Assembly: GCA_020442465.1 (NCBI GenBank)
Contig: JAGRJY010000162.1
Span: forward strand, 1-46,862
Reading direction: 5' to 3'
Source: Lysobacterales bacterium
GTDB lineage: Bacteria > Pseudomonadota > Gammaproteobacteria > Xanthomonadales > Xanthomonadaceae
DNA length: 46,862 nucleotides
Shown here: one piece after another, positions 39,103-46,862 of the stretch
Numbering within the stretch: the first letter of the stretch is position 1
Layout of the letters: the number at the start of each line of letters is the position of its first letter
Translations under genes and position numbers: made by a program
Notes under the pieces: model-generated
What the model saw: the letters and a program-made list of their open reading frames with translations, nothing else
Told to the model about the DNA's origin: nothing
Databases searched by the model: none

Positions 39103-40710
39103 ATGGGGGCGGCGGGCGTGACGGAGACTGCACCGGCGTCGCCCCAACGCCAGGGCGGCGGCCTGTCGCGCGCCGCCGGCGTGTTCGGGTCGATGACCCT
39201 GGTGTCGCGCGTCGCCGGCTTCCTCCGCGACTGGCTGCAGGCCGTCACCTTCGGTACCGGTCCGGCAGTGAGTGCGTTCGTGGTGGCCTACCGGATTCCC
39301 AACTACCTGCGCCGCATTTTTGCCGAGGGCTCGTTCGCGTCGGCGTTCGTGCCGGTGCTGTCCGAGCTGCGCGAGAAGGGTGATGACGCCGCCGTGCAGG
39401 ACTTCATCGACCACATCGCCGGCGCGCTGTTCGCCACCGTGGTAGTTGTCACCGCGCTGGGCTGGCTGGCTTCGCCGTGGATCGCGCGCCTCTTCCTGGT
39501 CTTCGCCAGCGGCACGAACTCGATTCCGGTCGAACTCACCGCCGAGATGCTGCGGATCACCTTTCCGTACCTGACCTTCATTTCCATGACCGCTTTGGCC
39601 GGTGGCGTTCTGAACAGCTTCCGTCAGTTCGGTCTGCCGGCCTTCACGCCCGTGCTGCACAACCTCGGCGTGATCGTGGCGATGCTGACCCTGGCGGGCG
39701 TGCTCGACGTGCCCGAAAAGGCGCTGGCCTGGGGCGTGTGCGCGGCCGGCCTCGCCCAGTGGATGCTGCTGTGGCCGGCGATGCGTCGACTGGGTCTGCG
39801 TACGCGGCTGCGGCTGAACTTCCGCCACGAGGGCGTGCGCAAGGTGTTTCGTCTGATGCTGCCGACGCTGTTCTCGTCGTCGGTCTCGCAGTTCAACTTG
39901 CTGGTCGGCACGATGGCCGCATCACTACTGGTCGGCAGCGCACAGTCCTGGCTGTACTACTCGGATCGGCTGATCGAGGTGCCGCTGGGTCTGTTCGGCG
40001 TGGCGATCGGCACGGTGATCCTGCCGCATCTGGCCGCGCGATTCGCCGACCAGGATGCGACGGGCTACGCGCGCAGCCTCGACTGGGGCATGCGCAGCGT
40101 GCTGCTGGTCGGCGTGCCCGCAGGGCTGGGCCTGGCCCTGCTCGCGGTGCCGATCTGCGCCACCCTGTTCACCTACGGCCGATTTACCGCCGACGATGCG
40201 GCCATGTCTGCGGTAGCGATCCGCTGCATGGCCGTAGGTGTGCCGGCGTTCATGCTGAGCAAGGTGCTGCTGGCTGCGTTCTATGCGCGGCAGGACACGC
40301 GCACGCCGATGCGCGTCGCCATCACCACCGTGATGGCGAACATCGTGTTCACGGCCGCTCTGGTGGCACCGCTCTGGTTCGCCGGTGCGCGCGCTGCGCA
40401 TGGAGGTATTGCGCTTGCCACGGCGCTGGCCGGCGTGCTCAACGCGGTGTTGCTGGTTCAGGCCTTGCGAGCACGCGGCATTCTTCAGCCCGAGCCGGGC
40501 TGGCTGCGTTTCCTGACCCAGATGGCACTGGGTGCACTGTTGATGGTCGGACTGCTGTGGCTGGAAACAGGTTGGCTGGGCGACTGGACGGCTTGGTCGG
40601 CCTGGCGTCGCGTTGCCACCCTCGTGGGCGTCGTGGGCAGCGGCATGCTGGCCTACGCGGCCGGTCTGCTGCTGGGCGGATGGCGATTCCGCGACTGGAA
40701 GGCGCACTGA
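39103..40710 (+). CDS. murJ: Lipid II flippase MurJ
   Basis: The product is 535 residues from the ATG at 39103; a GTG at 39118 is a close alternative, and starts further upstream overlap the rpsT promoter. About 14 membrane helices are visible. The conserved start of the fold, GSMTLVSRVAGFLRDWLQAV, and the region AYRIPNYLRRIFAEGSFASA with its key Arg/Glu residues are diagnostic of MurJ/MviN. SQFNLLVGTMAASLL and YYSDRLIEVPLGLFGVAIGT are also family signatures. MurJ moves lipid II across the inner membrane for peptidoglycan synthesis. It lies 80 bases before ribF, as in Xanthomonas-type genomes. Confidence 0.96.
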   Translation: MGAAGVTETAPASPQRQGGGLSRAAGVFGSMTLVSRVAGFLRDWLQAVTFGTGPAVSAFVVAYRIPNYLRRIFAEGSFASAFVPVLSELREKGDDAAVQDFIDHIAGALFATVVVVTALGWLASPWIARLFLVFASGTNSIPVELTAEMLRITFPYLTFISMTALAGGVLNSFRQFGLPAFTPVLHNLGVIVAMLTLAGVLDVPEKALAWGVCAAGLAQWMLLWPAMRRLGLRTRLRLNFRHEGVRKVFRLMLPTLFSSSVSQFNLLVGTMAASLLVGSAQSWLYYSDRLIEVPLGLFGVAIGTVILPHLAARFADQDATGYARSLDWGMRSVLLVGVPAGLGLALLAVPICATLFTYGRFTADDAAMSAVAIRCMAVGVPAFMLSKVLLAAFYARQDTRTPMRVAITTVMANIVFTAALVAPLWFAGARAAHGGIALATALAGVLNAVLLVQALRARGILQPEPGWLRFLTQMALGALLMVGLLWLETGWLGDWTAWSAWRRVATLVGVVGSGMLAYAAGLLLGGWRFRDWKAH

Positions 40711-40777
40711 TCGATCCGGACTGCGCGCCGACCGTGGATTCGCGCGCCAGCCCGCCTGTCGATGTTGCGCTGCAAGG

Positions 40778-40790
40778 TATACTCGCGCCC
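40778..40790 (+). promoter_or_regulatory. -10 element and probable leaderless start of ribF
   Basis: TATACT (40778-40783) stands seven bases before the ribF ATG. No Shine-Dalgarno sequence lies between, so transcription would begin at or next to the ATG. The -35 region is weak (TGTC near 40757-40760). Confidence 0.5.
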
Positions 40791-41759
40791 ATGAGCAGGC
40801 TGTTTCGGGACGTCGAGGGTGGACGGCTGAGTCCACACCGCAGCGTGGTCTGCATCGGCGCCTTCGATGGTCTGCATTGCGGCCACCAGGCGTTGGTGCG
40901 GCACACGCTGGCGCGCGCGCGCGCGATCGGCGCCGACGCGGTGGTCATTTCCTTCGAACCGCTGCCCCGTGAGTTCTTCATGGGCGCCGGCGCACCGCCG
41001 CGCATCGCCTCGGCCCGCGACCGCATCGAACGGCTGTTCGCGTTGGGGGTGGACCGGGTCGGCGTGTTGCGCTTCAACCGGCGGATGGCGAACCTGTCGG
41101 CGGAAGCGTTCGTGCAAAGCCTGCTGGTCGAACGATTGGCCGCGGCCGAGATCTGGGTCGGCGAGGACTTCCGCTTCGGCCACCAGCGGCGTGGCGATGT
41201 GGCGATGCTGCAGTCGCTGGGTGCCGTACATGGCTTCCATGCCGAAGCCATCGACACCCACACCCATGGTGGCCATCGCGTATCGAGTTCCGCGGTGCGC
41301 AAGGCGCTGGCAGAAGGTCGGCTGGATGACGTCGCCGTGCTGCTCGGCCGACCGTACTCGGTCTCCGCCCGCGTGGTGCGCGGCAAACAGCTGGGGCGCA
41401 AGCTGGGCTTTCCCACCGCGAACATGCGGGTGCCGGGGAAAGTGCCGGCGATGCAGGGCATTTTCGCCACCCGCATCCACGGCCTGTTCGAGAATCCCTG
41501 GCCGGCGGTGTCGAGCCAGGGCACCCGGCCGACCGTGTCGGGCAACGAAGTGTTACTCGAAAGCCACCTGTTCGACATCGACATCGACCTTTATGGCAAG
41601 CGCCTCGAAGTCGAATTCGTCGCCAAGCTCCGCGACGAAGAGAAGTTCGATTCGCTCGACGCCCTGACCGAGCAGATGCACCGCGATGCCGCTGCGGCAC
41701 GCGCGGTGCTTGGCATCGGCCAACCCAACCAGACGACTGAAGAATGGATGCACGCGTGA
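40791..41759 (+). CDS. ribF: Bifunctional riboflavin kinase / FAD synthetase
   Basis: The product is 322 residues, normal for bacterial RibF, which converts riboflavin to FMN and then FAD. The N-terminal adenylyltransferase domain has [16 protein letters not shown] (the GxFDGxHxGH nucleotide-binding motif) and [14 protein letters not shown] [12 protein letters not shown]. The C-terminal flavokinase domain starts at [20 protein letters not shown] with PTANM, and contains [17 protein letters not shown]. The ATG at 40791 has no Shine-Dalgarno sequence and is probably leaderless. The stop overlaps the GTG of ileS by three bases in a GTGA arrangement. Confidence 0.96.
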   Translation: MSRLFRDVEGGRLSPHRSVVCIGAFDGLHCGHQALVRHTLARARAIGADAVVISFEPLPREFFMGAGAPPRIASARDRIERLFALGVDRVGVLRFNRRMANLSAEAFVQSLLVERLAAAEIWVGEDFRFGHQRRGDVAMLQSLGAVHGFHAEAIDTHTHGGHRVSSSAVRKALAEGRLDDVAVLLGRPYSVSARVVRGKQLGRKLGFPTANMRVPGKVPAMQGIFATRIHGLFENPWPAVSSQGTRPTVSGNEVLLESHLFDIDIDLYGKRLEVEFVAKLRDEEKFDSLDALTEQMHRDAAAARAVLGIGQPNQTTEEWMHA

Positions 41760-44629
41760 GTCACGACTACAAGTCCACCATCCACCTGCCTGCGACGGAC
41801 TTCCCGATGCGCGGCGATCTGCCGAAGCGCGAACCCGACACCCTCAAGCGTTGGGAAGAGCAGGATCTCTACGGTCAGATTCTGGACAAGACCAAGGCGC
41901 GCTCGCGCCAATACTTGCTGCACGACGGGCCGCCCTACGCGAACGGGCAGATTCACCTCGGTCACGCGGTGAACAAGATCCTCAAGGACGTCGCGGTGAA
42001 GTCGCGCCTGCTTGCCGGCTGCCACGCCCCCTATGTACCGGGCTGGGACTGCCACGGCCTGCCGATCGAGCACGCGGTGGAGAAGAAGCACGGCAAGGTC
42101 GGCACCAAGCTCGACGCTGCAGCGTTCCGCGCGCAGTGCCGCAGCTACGCCACCGAGCAGATCGACCTGCAGCGCAAGGACTTCAAACGCCTTGGCGTGC
42201 TGGGCGAATGGGACAATCCCTACCGCACGATGGACTACCGCTTCGAGGCCGACATCGTGCGCTCGCTGGCGAAGATCTACGCGCGCGGACACATCACCCG
42301 CGGCTTCAAGCCGGTGCATTGGTGTTTCGACTGCGGTTCGGCACTGGCCGAGGCCGAGATCGAGTACGCCGACAAGACTTCGCCCCAGGTGGACGTCGCC
42401 TACGTGGCGATCGATCGCGCCGCCGTGCTCGCAGCATTCGGATCACCCGCGACGGACGCCGCCGAAATCGCGATTCCGATCTGGACGACCACGCCGTGGA
42501 CGCTGCCGGCCAGCCTTGCAGTGAGCCTCGGCCCGGATCTCGAGTACGTGCTGATCGACGGTCCGGAAGGACCGGCAGGAAAGCGCGCGCTGGTAGTCGC
42601 TGCCGACCTCGCCGACCGCTGCGCCAAGCGTTACGGCCTCGACACCGTGGAAGTGCTCGGTCGCTGCAAGGGCAAGGCGCTTGAGCACCTGCTGCTGCAG
42701 CACCCGTTCTACGCTGACCGTCAGGTGCCTGTACTGGTCGGCGACCACGTCTCCGCCGAGGACGGCACCGGTGCAGTGCACACCGCGCCGGGCCACGGCC
42801 AGGAAGACTTCGTGGTCTGCCAGCAGTACGGCCTGGTGGAGAAGTATCCGGCGCAAGTGATGAACCCGGTGGGTCCGAACGGGGTCTATCTCCCCGGCAC
42901 GCCCTTGGTCGAAGGCCAGTTCATCTGGAAGGCGAACGACGTCATCACCGATCTGCTGCGTGAGCGAGGCGTGTTGCTCGCCCACAGCAAGCTGCAGCAC
43001 AGCTACCCGCATTGCTGGCGGCACAAGTCGCCGGTGGCGTTCCGCGCCACGCCGCAGTGGTTCATCTCGATGGACAAGGCGGGGCTGCGCCAGCAGGCGC
43101 TCGACGCGATCACCGAGATCGGCCGCAACAAGGGCTGGTTCCCCGAGTGGGGTGAGGCGCGCATCCGATCGATGATCGACGGGCGACCAGACTGGTGCAT
43201 CTCGCGCCAGCGCACCTGGGGCGTGCCGATCGCACTGTTCGTGCACAAGGTCACCGGCGAGCCGCACCCGCGCTCGGTGGAACTGATGGAACAGGTGGCG
43301 TTGAAGATCGAGCAGGGCGGGGTGGACGCGTGGTATGCGCTGGATTCGGCCGAACTGCTCGGCACCGAGGTCGCCGACTACGACAAGGTCACCGACATTC
43401 TCGACGTGTGGTTCGACTCGGGCGTCACCCACGAAGCCGTGCTCGCCTCGCGTGGCTACGGCAAGCCGGCCGACCTCTACCTCGAAGGTTCCGACCAGCA
43501 TCGCGGCTGGTTCCAGAGCTCGCTGCTGACCGCCATCGCGATGGATGGCGCGGCGCCATACCGGCAGGTCCTCACCCATGGTTTCACCGTGGACGCCGAG
43601 GGCCGCAAGATGTCGAAGTCGCTCGGCAACGGCATCGAGCCGCAGGAGATCATGAAGACCCTGGGCGCCGACATCCTGCGCCTGTGGATCGCCTCGACCG
43701 ACTATCGCAACGAGATGTCGCTGTCGCAGGAAATCCTCAAGCGCACCGCCGACCTGTATCGCCGCATCCGCAATACCTGCCGCTTCCTGCTCGGCAATCT
43801 CGACGGTTTCGACCCGTCGCAGGATGCGGTGGCCCACGCCGACATGCTGCTGCTCGACCAGTGGGCGGTGCACGAGGCCAAGCAGCTGCAGGACGAGATC
43901 GCCGCGGCTTACGAGCGCTACGACTTTGCGAGCGTGGTGCAGAAGCTGGGCAACTACTGCAGCGTGGACCTCGGCTCGGTCTATCTCGACATCACCAAGG
44001 ACCGCCTGTACACGATGCAGGAAGATTCGCGCGGGCGGCGATCGGCGCAGAGCGCGATGTTCCACATCCTCGAAGCCCTGGTGCGCTGGATGGCGCCGAT
44101 CCTGAGCTTCACCGCCGACGAGGTGTGGCGGCATATGCCGGGCGAACGCTCGGATCATGTGCTGTTCGAGACCTGGCACGAGGGCTTGCGCGAGATGGAT
44201 GCCGGCGCAGCCCTGTCCGCCGCCGACTTCGATCGGTTGCTGGAGCTGCGCGAGGCGGTGTCGGGTGTGCTTGAGCCCATGCGCGCCGGCGGCCAGATCG
44301 GCGCCTCGCTCGAAGCCGAGGTCACGGTGTTCGCCGACGAAGCACTGCGCGAGAAGTTGGCGCCGGTGTCGGAGGAGCTTCGCTTCTTCTTCATCACTTC
44401 GACGTTCAGCTTGCAGCCGGCGGCGGAGAAACCTGCCACGGCCGTGGCGACCGAAGGCGTGCACGTATGGGCCACGGCGAGCGAATCCGGCAAGTGCGTG
44501 CGTTGCTGGCACTACCGTGCGGATGTCGGTACCCACCGCAGCGACGACCCCGCGAAGGATCATCCCGAGCTGTGCGGGCGGTGCGTGGAGAACGTGTGCG
44601 GGGCAGGCGAGACGCGTCGGTGGTTCTGA
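41756..44629 (+). CDS. ileS: Isoleucyl-tRNA synthetase
   Basis: The product is 957 residues from the GTG at 41756, which overlaps the ribF stop (GTGA); an ATG at 41744 would add four residues. It starts [20 protein letters not shown], typical of proteobacterial IleRS. The class I motifs are present: HIGH as HLGH in [16 protein letters not shown], and KMSKS in [14 protein letters not shown]. The editing domain contains [13 protein letters not shown] and [17 protein letters not shown]. The C-terminal zinc ribbon CVRCWHYR, then CGRC, is complete. It charges tRNA-Ile in the cytoplasm. No T-box is present, as expected for this group. Confidence 0.98.
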   Translation: MSHDYKSTIHLPATDFPMRGDLPKREPDTLKRWEEQDLYGQILDKTKARSRQYLLHDGPPYANGQIHLGHAVNKILKDVAVKSRLLAGCHAPYVPGWDCHGLPIEHAVEKKHGKVGTKLDAAAFRAQCRSYATEQIDLQRKDFKRLGVLGEWDNPYRTMDYRFEADIVRSLAKIYARGHITRGFKPVHWCFDCGSALAEAEIEYADKTSPQVDVAYVAIDRAAVLAAFGSPATDAAEIAIPIWTTTPWTLPASLAVSLGPDLEYVLIDGPEGPAGKRALVVAADLADRCAKRYGLDTVEVLGRCKGKALEHLLLQHPFYADRQVPVLVGDHVSAEDGTGAVHTAPGHGQEDFVVCQQYGLVEKYPAQVMNPVGPNGVYLPGTPLVEGQFIWKANDVITDLLRERGVLLAHSKLQHSYPHCWRHKSPVAFRATPQWFISMDKAGLRQQALDAITEIGRNKGWFPEWGEARIRSMIDGRPDWCISRQRTWGVPIALFVHKVTGEPHPRSVELMEQVALKIEQGGVDAWYALDSAELLGTEVADYDKVTDILDVWFDSGVTHEAVLASRGYGKPADLYLEGSDQHRGWFQSSLLTAIAMDGAAPYRQVLTHGFTVDAEGRKMSKSLGNGIEPQEIMKTLGADILRLWIASTDYRNEMSLSQEILKRTADLYRRIRNTCRFLLGNLDGFDPSQDAVAHADMLLLDQWAVHEAKQLQDEIAAAYERYDFASVVQKLGNYCSVDLGSVYLDITKDRLYTMQEDSRGRRSAQSAMFHILEALVRWMAPILSFTADEVWRHMPGERSDHVLFETWHEGLREMDAGAALSAADFDRLLELREAVSGVLEPMRAGGQIGASLEAEVTVFADEALREKLAPVSEELRFFFITSTFSLQPAAEKPATAVATEGVHVWATASESGKCVRCWHYRADVGTHRSDDPAKDHPELCGRCVENVCGAGETRRWF

Positions 44630-44750
44630 GTGTTGGGCGCATGGCCCGGCCTGCGTCACGGCCTGGGTCGCGCGGGATGACTCCTCGGGCGCGACTGGCC
44701 CTCGGTTCCTGCGTGCCGTTCGGCCACGTCTGGCGCAGGCGGAGTGAGGC

Positions 44751-45251
44751 ATGAGCTCGCCTCGCCCTCATGCTGCGATCTGGCTGCTGCTCTCGGTGGT
44801 GGTGATTGCGCTGGACCTGTGGACCAAGCACATCGCCCTGGCTCATCTGGTCTATCACCAACCAGTGCCCTTCATCGACGGCTTCTGGGACTGGACGCTG
44901 ACCTACAACTACGGCGCTGCCTTCAGTTTCCTGAACGATGCGACGGGCTGGCAGCGTTGGTTCTTCGCCGCGCTGGCGGTCGTCATCAGCACGGTGATGA
45001 CGGTGCTGCTGTTCCGTACGCGGCGCAGCGACTGGTCGCAGGCCCTGCCGTACGCACTGATCATCGGCGGCGCGCTGGGCAATCTGGTTGACCGTGTCCG
45101 CTATGGCTACGTCGTCGACTTCATCGACTGGTATGTGGGGCAACACCATTGGCCGGCGTTCAATATCGCCGATTCGGCCATCGTCTGCGGTGCCGTCGCC
45201 CTGGCGCTGTTTGGATGGCGCAAGCCCTCCGATCCGGCGTCCAAGCCCTAG
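44751..45251 (+). CDS. lspA: Lipoprotein signal peptidase (signal peptidase II)
   Basis: The product is 166 residues with four membrane helices, the usual size of LspA. The catalytic aspartates lie in the conserved boxes NLVDRVRYGYVVDFIDWY and FNIADSAIVCG, and YNYGAAFSFL is also conserved. The enzyme cleaves prolipoproteins after diacylglyceryl transfer, so it would process the several lipobox proteins encoded in the left half of this window. The ATG has a GGAGTGAG Shine-Dalgarno sequence, 122 bases after the ileS stop. The standard order ileS-lspA-ispH follows. Confidence 0.96.
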   Translation: MSSPRPHAAIWLLLSVVVIALDLWTKHIALAHLVYHQPVPFIDGFWDWTLTYNYGAAFSFLNDATGWQRWFFAALAVVISTVMTVLLFRTRRSDWSQALPYALIIGGALGNLVDRVRYGYVVDFIDWYVGQHHWPAFNIADSAIVCGAVALALFGWRKPSDPASKP

Positions 45252-45460
45252 GCGTCGCCAATGCTGCCGCGGCAGAGGCGGTTCATCCGCCAGAGCGATG
45301 CGCGATGGGCGGGCGCGTGCTCGCCGGGTGGAAAGCGATCGGCGCCCGATTCATCTGGCCCCCGGCTTCGGCCCTCAGCGGGTGTGCATGCCGTCGCAGC
45401 AGAGACGGATGCGTCCCCGAAAGGGTGGGGATGACGTCGCCATTTTCGCCAGTCGGGTGG

Positions 45461-45484
45461 TCGGGGATGAATCCCCTCCTACAA
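45461..45484 (-). repeat. REP-like palindromic repeat
   Basis: GTCGGGGATGAATCCCCTCC then TACA is the inverse of the element at 102-127, sharing the GGGGAT/ATCCCC stem. It lies in the 284-base gap between lspA and ispH; the rest of that gap shows only the ispH promoter element. Confidence 0.7.
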
Positions 45485-45523
45485 AGCAGTGGGGTGGAGG
45501 GCCACCACCGCGTCCAGGTCATC

Positions 45524-45535
45524 TAGAATTCGCCC
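45524..45535 (+). promoter_or_regulatory. -10 element and probable leaderless start of ispH
   Basis: TAGAAT (45524-45529) stands six bases before the ispH ATG, with no Shine-Dalgarno sequence between. The -35 region is not clear. Confidence 0.5.
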
Positions 45536-46486
45536 ATGGATATCGTGCTCGCCAATCCCCGCGGATTCTGCGCCGGCGTCGACCGTGCGATCGAGATCGT
45601 CAACCGTGCGCTCGAGCTTTTCGGGGCACCGATCTACGTTCGCCACGAAGTCGTGCACAACCGGTTCGTGGTCGAGGACCTGCGTGCCCGAGGCGCGGTC
45701 TTCGTCGAGGAACTGCACGAGGTGCCGGAGGGAGCAACCGTCATTTTCAGCGCGCACGGCGTATCCCAGGCGGTGCGCCGTGAAGCCGAAGCGCGCGGCT
45801 TGAAAGTGTTCGACGCCACCTGCCCGCTGGTGACCAAGGTGCACATGGAAGTGGCACGCCACTGCAAGGCCGGCCGCGACGTGATCCTGATCGGCCACGC
45901 GGGACACCCCGAAGTCGAAGGCACGATGGGCCAGTGGGCGCGCGACGGCGCGCGCGGGAGCATATATCTGCTCGAGGACGTGGACGGCGTGGCCGGTCTG
46001 GTCGTCGATCAGCCGCAGCATCTTGCCTACACCACCCAGACCACGCTTTCGGTCGACGACACCACCGAGATCATCCAGGCGTTGCGACGACGATTCCCCG
46101 ACATCCAGGGGCCGCGCAAGGACGACATCTGCTACGCCACCCAGAACCGTCAGGATGCAGTGCGCGCCCTGGCTTCCGACTGCGACGTGGTGCTGGTGGT
46201 CGGTTCGGTCAACAGCTCCAATTCGAATCGCTTGCGCGAACTGGCGGAGAAGTCGGGGGCGAGAGCCTTCCTGATCGACGGCGCTGAGCACATCGACCCC
46301 GTATGGGTCCGCGACGCGGCAAGAGTTGGCGTGACCGCCGGGGCTTCGGCGCCCGAGGTGCTGGTTCGCGGCGTGATCGAGAAGCTCGGGGAACTCGGTG
46401 GGCGGTCGATCAACGAACAGCCGGGCGAGCCGGAGAACGTGACCTTCGCGCTGCCCAGGGAGCTGCGCGTGGTGCTGGTGGACTGA
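45536..46486 (+). CDS. ispH: 4-hydroxy-3-methylbut-2-enyl diphosphate reductase
   Basis: The product is 316 residues, normal for IspH (LytB), the last enzyme of the MEP isoprenoid pathway. The three [4Fe-4S] cluster cysteines are in place: Cys12 in NPRGFCAGV, Cys96 in [11 protein letters not shown] and Cys199 in [11 protein letters not shown]. The conserved [21 protein letters not shown] and [13 protein letters not shown] motifs are all present, and TAGASAPE lies near the end. The ATG at 45536 lacks a Shine-Dalgarno sequence and is preceded by a -10 box at the distance expected for a leaderless mRNA. Confidence 0.97.
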   Translation: MDIVLANPRGFCAGVDRAIEIVNRALELFGAPIYVRHEVVHNRFVVEDLRARGAVFVEELHEVPEGATVIFSAHGVSQAVRREAEARGLKVFDATCPLVTKVHMEVARHCKAGRDVILIGHAGHPEVEGTMGQWARDGARGSIYLLEDVDGVAGLVVDQPQHLAYTTQTTLSVDDTTEIIQALRRRFPDIQGPRKDDICYATQNRQDAVRALASDCDVVLVVGSVNSSNSNRLRELAEKSGARAFLIDGAEHIDPVWVRDAARVGVTAGASAPEVLVRGVIEKLGELGGRSINEQPGEPENVTFALPRELRVVLVD

Positions 46487-46505
46487 ACCACGCAGGCCGC
46501 ATCGA

Positions 46506-46534
46506 TTGAAGCCCCGCCACGCATCGCCTAGAAT
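46506..46534 (+). promoter_or_regulatory. Sigma-70 promoter of tRNA-Thr
   Basis: TTGAAG (46506-46511), a 17-base spacer and TAGAAT (46529-46534) end 11 bases before the mature tRNA. The GCGCGG after the -10 is a GC-rich discriminator, as usual for stringently controlled stable RNA genes. Confidence 0.75.
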
Positions 46535-46545
46535 GCGCGGCCCAA

Positions 46546-46621
46546 GCCGGAATAGCTCAGTTGGTAGAGCGGCGCATTCGTAATGCGTAGGTCGTAGGTT
46601 CGATTCCTATTTCCGGCACCA
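46546..46621 (+). tRNA. tRNA-Thr (anticodon CGU)
   Basis: The 76-base cloverleaf has acceptor arms GCCGGAA/TTCCGGC, a D-arm with AGCTCAGTTGGTAGAGC, anticodon loop TTCGTAA with CGT at 46579-46581, and T-loop GGTTCGATTCC. The discriminator A and an encoded CCA end at 46621. Anticodon CGU reads the ACG threonine codon, which is common in this GC-rich genome. Confidence 0.96.
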
Positions 46622-46625
46622 AGTA

Positions 46626-46862
46626 CAGGTACGACCGGTGAGACCCGTCGTACCGAAGAAGCAAAGCCCCGGCCCTAAAACCGGGGCTTTTGCTTTGAAG
46701 CAGGTACGACCGGTGAGACCCGTCGTACCGAAGAAGCAAAGCCCCGGCCCCAAAACCGGGGCTTTTGCTTTGAAGCAGGTACGACCGGTGAGACCCGTCG
46801 TACCGAAGAAGCAAAGCCCCGGCCCCAAGACCGGGGCTTTTGCTTTGAAGCAGGTACGACCG
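46626..46862 (+). repeat. 75-bp tandem repeat with a terminator-like hairpin per unit
   Basis: CAGGTACGACCGGTGAGACC recurs at 46626, 46701 and 46776 and begins again at 46851, an exact 75-base period that runs off the window end. Each unit holds two stems. The first is GGTACGAC..GTCGTACC. The second is AAAGCCCCGG..CCGGGGCTTT followed by TGCTTT, a typical factor-independent terminator. Units differ at only a few bases in the second loop. The array starts five bases after the tRNA CCA end. It is not a CRISPR, since there are no spacers. Confidence 0.9.

Noticed and set aside
46626..46862. CRISPR array
   Set aside because: The whole 75-base unit is repeated; there are no variable spacers.
46546..46862. 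Integrative element at the tRNA-Thr 3' end
   Set aside because: No integrase is seen, and the repeat units do not copy the tRNA end, so there is no attachment-site evidence in the window.

Overview
The window is a high-GC gammaproteobacterial chromosome segment, most likely from the order Lysobacterales (Xanthomonadales). The main reason is the right arm: rplU-rpmA-obgE, a divergent rpsT, then murJ-ribF-ileS-lspA-ispH, which is the order I know from that group. Other hints are a MxtR/CrbS-type sensor kinase, 'NESGWG'-type C-terminal repeats and a REP-like element with the core TAGGAGGGG..CCCC. Genus and family cannot be fixed from sequence reading alone.

Layout. (a) 0.2-9.1 kb: a GntP-family permease of the PHNG type (likely 3-hydroxybutyrate), a divergent TonB-dependent receptor, a lipoprotein PHB depolymerase, a REP-bearing 117-bp tandem repeat, and a large SSS-PAS-HisKA-REC hybrid kinase. 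(b) 9.2-19.7 kb, minus strand: an Rhs locus. Its first gene encodes a 2193-residue exported Rhs/YD-repeat protein that ends in nine fibronectin-III repeats instead of an RHS core. Three small genes follow, each made of a signal peptide, an RHS core that starts at residue 30, and a different C-terminal domain. The last carries an M15-type peptidase and is ATGA-coupled to a lipoprotein gene that may be its immunity gene. The distal part is AT-richer than the rest of the window. (c) 19.9-24.4 kb: a DUF1697 protein, then a probable Zur-controlled zinc cluster (porin, substrate-binding protein, permease, MerC-like protein) with no ATPase gene. (d) 24.6-36.2 kb: a CrbR/ErdR-like response regulator, divergent from a 3-hydroxybutyrate-oligomer hydrolase; a NIDO/beta-propeller secreted protein; a thioesterase coupled to uvrA; and a GT-C-like membrane protein. 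(e) 36.3-46.9 kb: the housekeeping arm, ending in tRNA-Thr(CGU) followed by a 75-bp tandem repeat that carries one terminator-like hairpin per unit.

How the genes may work together. The permease, depolymerase, oligomer hydrolase and the separated CrbS/CrbR-like pair look like a dispersed programme for using extracellular PHB and short hydroxyacids. The porin-ABC-MerC genes form a zinc-uptake unit. The Rhs locus is the best candidate for an undescribed system: a split Rhs scaffold with a downstream cassette array of exported core-plus-effector modules.
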